Positions 16,524 through 23,936 of a DNA stretch of 64,000 bases are shown here, in pieces. The DNA comes from Nitrososphaerota archaeon. Its GTDB lineage: Archaea; Thermoproteota; Nitrososphaeria; Nitrososphaerales; Nitrosopumilaceae. Position numbers and translations under genes: made by a program. The stretch spans positions 1-64,000 of the forward strand of contig JABDBR010000003.1 in assembly GCA_013288545.1 (NCBI GenBank), given 5' to 3'. The notes beneath the pieces were generated by a model. The model was not told the DNA's origin. It saw only the letters and a list, made by a program, of their open reading frames with translations, and did not search any database. Every line of letters begins with the position of its first letter. Position 1 is the first letter of the stretch.

Positions 16524-17152
16524 GTATATTGAAGATTACCGTCAGGATCATAAATTTCAGCCTTTACAGGAAGCGGCAAGTTGTCAACTACCCAGATTTT
16601 ATTTATTTTGGCACCTATTCTGTATGATAAAAGATACGCATTTGCAGAACCAAACTGAAATGACATCTTTCCAGAATCAGTTACCTTGAGTTTTTCCTCA
16701 TTTGCACCTATGTACAGGTCACCCCACTCTGCATCTTTTGCAAGAAACTTGGCATCAGTTGCATAATCTCTCATAGAAAATATTGACTGGTTCAAGATGT
16801 CAAAGTATGATTTTGATTCGTTAGATGTATTTACAAAATCATAAACAAGACCAATGTTTACGGTCTGGTCTATTTCATTTCCACCACCTGGATTTATCTT
16901 GACTAGCAGTTGCTGAGTTCCTCCAGAGACTGGAAGAAATTTCATGTCAGCAGAAAATTTTGTCTGGTTAAAAGAAACCTGATATACCATGTCAGGGACA
17001 AATTCTGATCCTTTTCCCATATGCCACTGGCTTGCCTGTACAGGTTGCAATATGTAACCAGTCTTCATTGTAGAAAGAAACGGCCATGCAATTCCAGCTA
17101 CTGCAGCAATTATGATGACAGCAAAAATAGCTACTATTCTTATGTTGGGCAT
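16472..17152 (-). CDS. membrane-anchored extracellular protein sharing a module with its upstream neighbour
   Basis: 226 residues: one N-terminal membrane span (7-27), then an exported beta-rich domain. Near the C-terminus NKIWVVDNLPLPVKAEIY parallels NKIWVDSSVPFPVKALVY of the 526-residue protein encoded just upstream (17 bp gap), and both also share a Y-x-L-E/V-L close. They look like paralogous modules in one operon. Function unknown. Confidence 0.7.
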   Translation of the reverse strand: MPNIRIVAIFAVIIIAAVAGIAWPFLSTMKTGYILQPVQASQWHMGKGSEFVPDMVYQVSFNQTKFSADMKFLPVSGGTQQLLVKINPGGGNEIDQTVNIGLVYDFVNTSNESKSYFDILNQSIFSMRDYATDAKFLAKDAEWGDLYIGANEEKLKVTDSGKMSFQFGSANAYLLSYRIGAKINKIWVVDNLPLPVKAEIYDPDGNLQYTYELVSLKAPATPGLTS

Positions 17153-17169
17153 TGTTTCAACTAGTTTTT

Positions 17170-18750
17170 TTACAGTTTATGTAGTCTAGGATTTACTCTG
17201 ACAAATAAAACTCCCAGTCCAACTACAATTGCCATTATCATTAACGAGCTCAGTGGGAATTCTGGTACTGCTGGACCCACTGTTACAGATCCTGATAACC
17301 AAGGACTAGGTTGATCAAAGTAACTGTATGATCCTGCATCAGTAAAAGTATGAGAATATGTTTGTCCTGCCTGTACCAGTCCACTGTCAAACTTGCCATC
17401 AGGGCCTGCCTGAGCTGTACCACTTGTTATGGTATGAGGCTTGTCGTCATTATTTGTCCAGGTAATAGTAGTGCCGGGCATTACTGTTACATCTCTTTTA
17501 TCATACGTGATACCATTAGTGTCTGTTGAGCCTTGTGGAATACTAATTGATACTGACATTGGCATATTCATCGTACCATTATTTGAGGTGGTATTCTGAA
17601 CAGGTGGTGGATTTGTTGGACCGCCAAATGAGTCCTGTGTCTTTACATCAATTCTTACCAATCCTGCAGAACTAGTATCTGGAAGAGATCCTTCAGGTCC
17701 AGTACCAAGAGCAGCTATAACAAAATGAGTCACAGGAGTAGTTCCTTTCAGGGTAAATGTATTATCATCATCTCCTACTGGTGCAAACAAGGATGTTCTG
17801 CCCTTGTCTTGAGCAAGTGAGTACAATTTCTGATCATTATTGTCAACTATGAATATATCATATTGTAAATTGCTGAATTTTTGGCTTTGATCAAAGTTTT
17901 GCTCAAAGGATAATCTGAATTCTATTGGACAGCCATTATGTGGATTGGATGGACTGTATCTATATTCAACAACCATTGAACTTGAATCAGTTGTAGTAAC
18001 TTGATGAACGGAATCCTGTTCCATGTCTGGCTGTTCACACTGTGCACTTGTTGTGCTAATGTTAGTAGATGACATTTTCAATACATCAGGCTCTGTTGGG
18101 CTATTTCCCATTTTCAATAATTCTAAAGTATAATCAGGAGGAGGTGTACCTGTATTGACATCCACATAGACAAGAGCTTTTACTGGAAACGGTACACTGG
18201 AATCTACCCAGATTTTATTATCTACACCTTTGTGCCATCCCAAAACATATGTATCAAATGTGCCGGCTCCCACTGTAACTTTTTCATGACTTACAGGGCC
18301 AACAGATTGTCCACCCACTGAACCAGTTCGGCCCCATGCTGGAACGTTGAAAGTTTTTGGAGTATCTTTTGTTGCAAAGGAATCAAGCCATGATACAGTG
18401 CTTCGATAAACACCAGTATAATCAGAAATGTTAGGGTCAAAAGATGTTGGGTCTGGAGTTATTTTGCCGATTGTCATTATACCCTTTTGTACGTTAGAGC
18501 CATCAACTGCCATAAACACAACATTCCATCCGCTTCCATCGCTTGTCTCATTTTTAACCCAGAAATTCATCTGGAGTGGAGCACAGTTATGCCAGTCTGT
18601 CCAGCATACGTTATAACTAAAGTAATCACCTTGCTTGAGCCCTTTTCCTGGATACCAAGAATCAGAGCCTGAAGTAGCATGTGCAGATTGTAAAGCAAGA
18701 GGTACGATTAACAAAAATGCAAAAATCGCGAATACAGTGTACTTTCGCAT
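17170..18750 (-). CDS. secreted protein with cupredoxin-like domain and PEFG C-terminal sorting signal
   Basis: 526 residues. Signal peptide at 1-25 (cleavage near AHA-TSG), an N-terminal module shared with the next gene, a middle beta domain with DNDQKLYSL, and a cupredoxin-like domain (about 395-490) with DKPHTITSG. It ends with VPEFPLSSLMIMAIVVG plus a basic tail, the PEFG-CTERM pattern of thaumarchaea. In the copper loop the expected Y-F-C-x-x-H-P is YFDQPSPWLSG: both the Cys and the second His are missing, so a type 1 copper site is unlikely. Located outside the cytoplasmic membrane. Confidence 0.8.
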   Translation of the reverse strand: MRKYTVFAIFAFLLIVPLALQSAHATSGSDSWYPGKGLKQGDYFSYNVCWTDWHNCAPLQMNFWVKNETSDGSGWNVVFMAVDGSNVQKGIMTIGKITPDPTSFDPNISDYTGVYRSTVSWLDSFATKDTPKTFNVPAWGRTGSVGGQSVGPVSHEKVTVGAGTFDTYVLGWHKGVDNKIWVDSSVPFPVKALVYVDVNTGTPPPDYTLELLKMGNSPTEPDVLKMSSTNISTTSAQCEQPDMEQDSVHQVTTTDSSSMVVEYRYSPSNPHNGCPIEFRLSFEQNFDQSQKFSNLQYDIFIVDNNDQKLYSLAQDKGRTSLFAPVGDDDNTFTLKGTTPVTHFVIAALGTGPEGSLPDTSSAGLVRIDVKTQDSFGGPTNPPPVQNTTSNNGTMNMPMSVSISIPQGSTDTNGITYDKRDVTVMPGTTITWTNNDDKPHTITSGTAQAGPDGKFDSGLVQAGQTYSHTFTDAGSYSYFDQPSPWLSGSVTVGPAVPEFPLSSLMIMAIVVGLGVLFVRVNPRLHKL

Positions 18751-18823
18751 ACATTTGCTAGAAAAAATGATCTAGTTAAATCTTTCAAATAAGCAAATAT
18801 AGTGGATTCATTTTATTCCGAAC

Positions 18824-18994
18824 ATGTGTGAATGTGAAAAAGTGCACATGTATGAAGTAGACTTTAAGCTAGACGGCATGGTTGTAGTTCCAACACACAA
18901 AAATTGCGGACTGGCCCTCAATGAAAAACAGGTAGACAAGTTCCAAAAAGAACTTGTCAAGACATGGGGCATAAAAGACGAGAACGAAAAGTAG
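18824..18994 (+). CDS. small Cys/His-containing protein
   Basis: 56 residues starting MCECEKVHMYEVD with C-x-C near the N-terminus, a further Cys in HKNCGLALNE, and a lysine-rich helix. Good codon pattern. It converges on the metallothionein-like gene; T-rich sequence between them (18998-19030) fits termination. May bind metal or zinc. Confidence 0.6.
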   Translation: MCECEKVHMYEVDFKLDGMVVVPTHKNCGLALNEKQVDKFQKELVKTWGIKDENEK

Positions 18995-19040
18995 ATCTAG
19001 TTTTTAAAAAATAAAAGAAAAAAAGGTTCTAAAACCTATA

Positions 19041-19181
19041 TCAGAATGATGCTACGTGATCTTTGCAAACTGATGCTTTGCAAGTACAGTTACCGTCACA
19101 AAGACATGAGCCCTGCATTTCACAATCGCATTCTGTGTTATTTTCCTTGGATGAATCGCATCCACATGCTGCATCGGTCAT
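19041..19181 (-). CDS. metallothionein-like cysteine-rich protein
   Basis: 46 residues with nine cysteines, eight of them in C-x-C pairs: CGC, CDC, CLC and CTC, plus one single. The rest is acidic and polar, with no aromatic core except the last residue. This composition fits a metal-thiolate cluster protein. A TATA-like CTTTTAAAAC lies about 25 bp before the ATG. The metal is unknown; copper is attractive because ammonia oxidisers use many copper enzymes. Confidence 0.65.
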   Translation of the reverse strand: MTDAACGCDSSKENNTECDCEMQGSCLCDGNCTCKASVCKDHVASF

Positions 19182-19244
19182 ACTTGGGAGATCCCATACA
19201 GGGTTTTAAAAGTTATCGAAATGGTCATCAAGGGTAACCCACCC

Positions 19245-20165
19245 TTATGGCTGAGCCTTTAGATTCCCAAGTATTTCATTTGCCGACTGCATCAATATGG
19301 TTGCCTGGTTATCAATTACCGTGGGATCATTTTCTATATCTAGTCCAACTTTTAATACATGAATAAATTCAGGGTTTTTGTGAATTTGATTCCGAATTTT
19401 AATCACGTTGTTTCTGTTTACATATCCAAGGTAAAAGTAACAATCTGAAAGAAGAGAGTTCGCTACAAAATACTCGTATTTTTTCTGGATAATTCCAGAA
19501 TTTCCATTATTCTCTGTCATGTCAGAAAATCCAATGGTGGACTTTACCATCCTTGAAAGCAATGATGTCGATGACCTTTCAATTCCAAGAATCTGGTGTA
19601 TTATGGAAAACTTTTGGTTTATCTTGTCAGTCTTCATGTCCCTCATGATTTCCATCATGTGAGTTGGACTGGGCCTCTTTTGATTAAGACAGAATATTGC
19701 ATCTGCCAAAGAATATGATGCACATTTTATCCATATACCTGCAAAAGGATTCTGGATTTTAAGAGAGTCTTTTGCCTTGTTGGCAAGAATTCCTACATCA
19801 ACAAGACAGCTTCGTGCATATGACATTGTAAGCTGTTCTTTTTTTTCTTTGATTTTTGATAACAGCATCCGAAGCTTCCATTGATTGTCGTTAACGATAC
19901 TCAGATCCTGTAGATGATACAAAGTGTCACTGTTAGAATCATCAAAAGAGTGATGTCGTATCCGGATATAATCATCTGCGATTTTGTGAACTGATTCTCC
20001 GGATTGTTCATCCATGATTATGATATCATATTCACAGCATTCAAAGTGAGTTCCATCATTTCTACAGCCTCCAAAACCAACAGGATGATCAGAGAGTGAA
20101 AGTAGATTAGGAATCTGTTTTACGTCCATGTGAAATGGAACAAAATATTTGCTATAAAGTATCAA
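19245..20165 (-). CDS. hypothetical protein
   Basis: 306 residues, mostly helical after residue 90, with a Cys cluster near the N-terminus (GGCRNDGTHFECCEYD). The N-terminal 80 residues look like a small alpha/beta domain. I do not recognise it. The gene is monocistronic and followed on the other side by tRNA-Glu. Confidence 0.65.
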   Translation of the reverse strand: MILYSKYFVPFHMDVKQIPNLLSLSDHPVGFGGCRNDGTHFECCEYDIIIMDEQSGESVHKIADDYIRIRHHSFDDSNSDTLYHLQDLSIVNDNQWKLRMLLSKIKEKKEQLTMSYARSCLVDVGILANKAKDSLKIQNPFAGIWIKCASYSLADAIFCLNQKRPSPTHMMEIMRDMKTDKINQKFSIIHQILGIERSSTSLLSRMVKSTIGFSDMTENNGNSGIIQKKYEYFVANSLLSDCYFYLGYVNRNNVIKIRNQIHKNPEFIHVLKVGLDIENDPTVIDNQATILMQSANEILGNLKAQP

Positions 20166-20238
20166 AGCTGTTAAAATTTACAAATCCATTCAAAGGCAAA
20201 ACGTTCCTTTAAATTGCTATTCTTGATGGCTTAGCTAA

Positions 20239-20314
20239 GCTCCTGTGGTGTAGTCCGGCTAAGCATACTGCCCTCTCAAGGCAGTGATCCCGGGTTCAAA
20301 TCCCGGCGGGAGCA
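20239..20314 (+). tRNA. tRNA-Glu (CTC)
   Basis: Acceptor arms GCTCCTG and CGGGAGC pair; anticodon stem CTGCC/GGCAG closes a seven-base loop CTCTCAA with anticodon CTC; T arm CCGGG-TTCAAAT-CCCGG. No intron. Discriminator A; CCA is not encoded. Confidence 0.93.
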
Positions 20315-20336
20315 CTTTCATTTATCTATAAAATTT

Positions 20337-20945
20337 CTAGTTACCAAATGGTTTTGTCACATATGCCTTGAGATGATACTGTAACGTTACAGAGCCATCA
20401 GTGTTTTCCATTATCGATACTCCCCGAATTGAAAATACTGAATCTGTAAAGTCTTTTTTCAGATCTTGTGGCATGTCAAGTATTCCTGTGTATGCAGATC
20501 CAGTATTAGTAGGGCATGTTACAGTGATGGATTCACCACTACCATATGCAAGACAGTTATCATATGATGTTCCAGATTTAACTGGAATATTGGAAATCTT
20601 CTCCATGGTATTAGTGGCCTGGGCCTCATCAGGCACTACCTGAGAGACTCCAAGATATGATGATACAGCTAGTCCTAGAATGAAAAACCCAACAATACCA
20701 AGGGCAAGAAAAGAGTAATGGACCGAATTTTGCTTGGTCTTTGAAACTTTGGAATTATGAATTACTTGAACAAGAGATTGCTTTGGGTTTGAGGGATTGA
20801 TACAATATTGATGAGTTTGTAGCAAAGTAACATGGTTACACATTCTACATTTCTTTTGAGTAGACTTTCTACAGTCAGAGCATGTTTTATGATTAGCTAG
20901 CTCTCCACCACAGGTTCTACACAATTCATCAGGCATGATATTCAA
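20337..20945 (-). CDS. zinc-ribbon membrane protein
   Basis: 202 residues. N-terminal cytoplasmic zinc-ribbon region with CRTCGG, CSDC and CRMC pairs, one membrane span near 75-97, then an extracellular beta domain with two cysteines (CLAY and VTCPTN). The second Met (MPDELCRTC) may be the real start. The layout is that of a membrane sensor or anchor; ligand unknown. Confidence 0.75.
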   Translation of the reverse strand: MNIMPDELCRTCGGELANHKTCSDCRKSTQKKCRMCNHVTLLQTHQYCINPSNPKQSLVQVIHNSKVSKTKQNSVHYSFLALGIVGFFILGLAVSSYLGVSQVVPDEAQATNTMEKISNIPVKSGTSYDNCLAYGSGESITVTCPTNTGSAYTGILDMPQDLKKDFTDSVFSIRGVSIMENTDGSVTLQYHLKAYVTKPFGN

Positions 20946-21042
20946 AAATTTTGATTATAATTAAAGAATAAGAAGAACTTGTCCTATGAATTTCTACCTA
21001 AGACTTAAATGCAAAATCTGCAAGACAGTGCAACTTACTCGA

Positions 21043-21537
21043 TCAGGTTACCGTGATTTGAGTATGCAGTACATCAGTTAATGGAATTGCGGAAGTCAAG
21101 CTACTCCAAACAAATATTTCAACAGTGTATTGTCCAGGGCTCGTCGGAATCCAGACTTGTGATTCTGTAATTGCTTGATTGCTAGGAAGACCATTACCAA
21201 GAAGTGAAGATCCTTGTAGAAAGTCTGTGCTTCCTTTACTATCCATTACTTGTACCAAATATGTGATCTTTTGATCAGATTTACCATTGTTTGTAAGAAT
21301 AGATGAGATTCCGATTTGCTGGCCAACCTGAAAATTAGAAATTTTTTGGCCAGAAATACTCACCAAGGTTGGTGGAGTTAATGTAATGTCACTGGTCATG
21401 GCCATCGCAGATTGTGCAAATCCAACTAGTACCAGAACAGCCCCAAGCAAAAATAATGTAGTCTTCAACAAGTTGAGAGAACTGTCATAGCTATAAAACA
21501 ATTGCTTATGATTTGTAAGTGAAAAATTTAGATACAT
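21043..21537 (-). CDS. exported Ig-like domain protein
   Basis: 164 residues with a hydrophobic signal/anchor (about 25-46) and a single beta-sandwich domain (ITLTPPTLVSISGQKISNFQVG onwards, ending DVLHTQITVT) like those in thaumarchaeal surface proteins. The Met starting the signal may be further in than annotated. Function unknown. Confidence 0.65.
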   Translation of the reverse strand: MYLNFSLTNHKQLFYSYDSSLNLLKTTLFLLGAVLVLVGFAQSAMAMTSDITLTPPTLVSISGQKISNFQVGQQIGISSILTNNGKSDQKITYLVQVMDSKGSTDFLQGSSLLGNGLPSNQAITESQVWIPTSPGQYTVEIFVWSSLTSAIPLTDVLHTQITVT

Positions 21538-21564
21538 TTCAAGTCAACATTAAGAATCACACCA

Positions 21565-21729
21565 TCAATCAATAGTGATTCTTTTCACTACGATTTCGTG
21601 TCCTTCGTAAACATGTGAAGCGTGATTTGCTTTTATTATTTCGCCCATTTTTTGATCCGTGAAATATTTTTCATTATACCGGCCTAGACTTTTTTTACAA
21701 CTAAAACAGTAAATCTCTTTGAACTCCAC
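21565..21729 (-). CDS. small CxxC protein (EIYCxxCKKS family)
   Basis: 54 residues from GTG. KEIYCFSCKKSLGRYNEKYF is almost the same as the 49-residue protein at 15244, and the C-terminal half has H-A-S-H and E-G-H. The two together define a small family with CxxC and conserved His, probably a zinc-binding knuckle. Confidence 0.65.
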   Translation of the reverse strand: MEFKEIYCFSCKKSLGRYNEKYFTDQKMGEIIKANHASHVYEGHEIVVKRITID

Positions 21730-21754
21730 AACATGAAAAACAGTTTTATCGTAT

Positions 21755-22324
21755 TTAAGACTCTATACTTGAAAACATGGGTTGATCTTTGTTTTGATAA
21801 AATTGTATTTTAGAGACTTTGTAATAAATTACCTCGCCACGTCGTTCAATTACCGCAAGTACAGGCTCTTTTCCCATGGTAGTAATGTCGTCGATTTGTT
21901 TTTGTAGCAAACCAATTTTCTCTCTCTTACCTTCAGTCATACCAAATACAACATACTTGGCACCCTTTTCCCCAAATTGCCCTCTTTCATAAACTCTAAA
22001 GTCAGACCCAAATCCAAAACCGTCTTTTGCCACATACCCCTTTGTTCTCAGATCTCTGTATATGAGAAATTTAGTAAAAGCGTCAGGATCAGTCTTCATG
22101 CATTCTGTCATCAGTGAATCAAAATCCACGGTATTTTTTCCCCGGAACAGTTTGAGCTTGTCAACATAAAGCAAGTATAATGATTCAAACGGCTTGAGGA
22201 AAAATTTCTTTTTTATCATCTCTCCAAATCCTTTTAGTTCCAAGCTGTGCTGCATGTCTTTGTCAGATACAAGGACGTGATCTTTTACCAGCATTCCTTC
22301 TACTTTGGACTCTAATTCTGACAT
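21755..22324 (-). CDS. tRNA-splicing endonuclease family subunit (EndA-like)
   Basis: 189 residues. YRDLRTKGYVAKDGFGFGSDFRVYERG is the family's C-terminal domain signature and includes the catalytic-type Tyr; VLAVIERRGEVIYYKV closes the fold. Where active subunits usually have His (x-x-H-S-x-Y-x-V) this protein has GEKGAKYVV, so the general acid position appears lost. It could be the structural partner in a heteromeric enzyme, or the His role may be filled differently. An intron-bearing tRNA-Ser is present in the window. Confidence 0.75.
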   Translation of the reverse strand: MSELESKVEGMLVKDHVLVSDKDMQHSLELKGFGEMIKKKFFLKPFESLYLLYVDKLKLFRGKNTVDFDSLMTECMKTDPDAFTKFLIYRDLRTKGYVAKDGFGFGSDFRVYERGQFGEKGAKYVVFGMTEGKREKIGLLQKQIDDITTMGKEPVLAVIERRGEVIYYKVSKIQFYQNKDQPMFSSIES

Positions 22325-22365
22325 TGAAATTCATGGAACCATTAGTAATATAATAGATCTTGCGC

Positions 22366-22443
22366 ATGCCAAGAAAAATCTCTTTCAGTATCGATACAAG
22401 TAACAGGCAAGACAACGTGGTAAACAGAATAAAACATGGCTAG
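22366..22443 (+). CDS. possible 25-residue peptide
   Basis: MPRKISFSIDTSNRQDN is followed by NRIKHG and a stop, in the gap between endA and rpl10e. It reads like coding sequence, but length alone gives no support and no promoter is obvious. It may be a truncated relic. Confidence 0.2.
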   Translation: MPRKISFSIDTSNRQDNVVNRIKHG

Positions 22444-22529
22444 AACAATTTAATCCTAGTACACGTAGAAAGTACGTTTTGTGATCTCACGGTTAAAATA
22501 TAGGGCTCTAAACAAAAAAAACTGTTATT

Positions 22530-23039
22530 ATGCACGGCGCAAATTACCGAGTTGGAAACGGTCAACCATATACAAGAAAGAAGTACATCAAGGGTAAACC
22601 ACAGATAAAAATTGCAAAGTTTTACGGAGGAAAAAAAGACGGTGATTATGATTTTTGTGTACAGCTATGTTCTAGCCAAAAGATGCAGATAAGACACATG
22701 GCAATTGAATCTGCAAGATTGTCTGCAAATAAAGCAATAGAAACAGTTACTGGAGAAACAGGGTACTATTCAACACTTAGAGTATATCCACACATTCTCC
22801 TAAGAGAAAACAAGATGATCTCTACAGCAGGTGCAGACAGATTGTCAGAAGGAATGAGAGGCGCATTTGGTAAAGCTGTAAGTCTAGCAGCACGTATTGA
22901 AATTGGCCAAGTGATAATGGAAGCACATGTCAAGAAAGAACATCTTGAAGCAGCAAAAAAAGCGCTACATGGTGCATCTGTAAAACTACCCTGCACTCCA
23001 ATGATCAAGGTAATTCCGCTAAAAGTTGCTACTGCCTAG
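22530..23039 (+). CDS. rpl10e: ribosomal protein L10e (uL16)
   Basis: 169 residues. Large-subunit protein near the peptidyl transferase centre. RKKYIKGKPQIKI, the ESARLSANKAIE helix, HILLRENKMISTAGADRLSEGM and the GQVIMEAHVK strand are the archaeal/eukaryal L10e pattern. Monocistronic, with TATA-like TTAAAATATAGG about 25 bp before the start region. Confidence 0.95.
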   Translation: MHGANYRVGNGQPYTRKKYIKGKPQIKIAKFYGGKKDGDYDFCVQLCSSQKMQIRHMAIESARLSANKAIETVTGETGYYSTLRVYPHILLRENKMISTAGADRLSEGMRGAFGKAVSLAARIEIGQVIMEAHVKKEHLEAAKKALHGASVKLPCTPMIKVIPLKVATA

Positions 23040-23041
23040 TT

Positions 23042-23311
23042 TTACTTTAACAGGTCAAGAATTTCTTTTTGTCTCTTGTTTAGAATTTTAACAAACTCTT
23101 CGAATTCTTCATTTGTAGGATTACGCTTTAGAATTCTTCTGCACTGATAATAAAATGAGTTGTACAGTCTACCTATTACAATTCCATAACCAAATGAATC
23201 AGAATGATTCTTTAATTCATCTAATGAATTTACAATTTTAAAAATTTCATCTGACTTGTCTGCAACCTCACTTATTTTCTGATCTATTTTTCCTTCAAGT
23301 TGTTTATCCAT
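23042..23311 (-). CDS. small helical hypothetical protein
   Basis: 89 residues, largely helical (KIDQKISEVADKSDEIF and LNKRQKEILDLLK), with a central GYGIVIGRLYNSFYYQ segment. Not recognised. It converges with rpl10e with 2 bp between stops. Confidence 0.65.
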   Translation of the reverse strand: MDKQLEGKIDQKISEVADKSDEIFKIVNSLDELKNHSDSFGYGIVIGRLYNSFYYQCRRILKRNPTNEEFEEFVKILNKRQKEILDLLK

Positions 23312-23392
23312 GATATACCATGCAATATCATGTTAAAAAATTGTATTCCAAACAGTATCCTTTAATATACTAATAATTTCTAAATCGGTTAA

Positions 23393-23466
23393 GCGGTTGT
23401 AGTATAGCTTGGTTATTATGCGGGATTGCCAATTCTGCGACCCGGGTCCAAATCCCGGCAACCGCA
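23393..23466 (+). tRNA. tRNA-Gly (GCC)
   Basis: Acceptor GCGGTTG pairs with CAACCGC; loop TTGCCAA gives anticodon GCC; T arm CCGGG-TCCAAAT-CCCGG has C at the usual second T-loop T. No intron. CCA is not encoded. The end abuts the stop of the next gene on the other strand. Confidence 0.92.
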
Positions 23467-23467
23467 T

Positions 23468-23890
23468 TTACTTATGTAATCCTTTTCTGATGATATCTAA
23501 TGCATTCTGAGCTCTTTCAGGTCTTGGAAGCTGTATCATGAATACATTAGCGCTGCCATATGGTGAATTGGGAGAAGAAAGTGCAAGCATTGTAGTCTCT
23601 GCCAATGCTTCAAAGAATTCAACTGCCTCATTTGCATATATGAGAAATTTTTCTTCAATGCCACCCTGCGAGAATTGCAACGTTACCCTGACAAAAACAT
23701 GCCCCAATCCATCCTGGAGTATGTTAAGATTGGTTTCAACAGAGACGGGTTTTCCAGCAATTGTTCGCATCATGCCATCAAATTTTTGTCCATCAAGTAT
23801 GATACAAGGAACCTTTTTTCCTTCAAAATCAAAGAGTGTAACGTCTTTGTGTCTTTCTAAAAGAAATTTTTCTAGTTCTTCGCTTGCCAT
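23468..23890 (-). CDS. hypothetical protein
   Basis: 140 residues, alpha/beta, one Cys, no clear motif: LFDFEGKKVPCIILDGQ, then a long beta strand region and a helix ending ALDIIRKGLHK. Likely conserved in relatives by its good codon pattern, but not recognised. Confidence 0.65.
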   Translation of the reverse strand: MASEELEKFLLERHKDVTLFDFEGKKVPCIILDGQKFDGMMRTIAGKPVSVETNLNILQDGLGHVFVRVTLQFSQGGIEEKFLIYANEAVEFFEALAETTMLALSSPNSPYGSANVFMIQLPRPERAQNALDIIRKGLHK

Positions 23891-23936
23891 ACAGTAGAGG
23901 TATAGTGACTTTTTTAAAAAGATACTTCACAAAATA

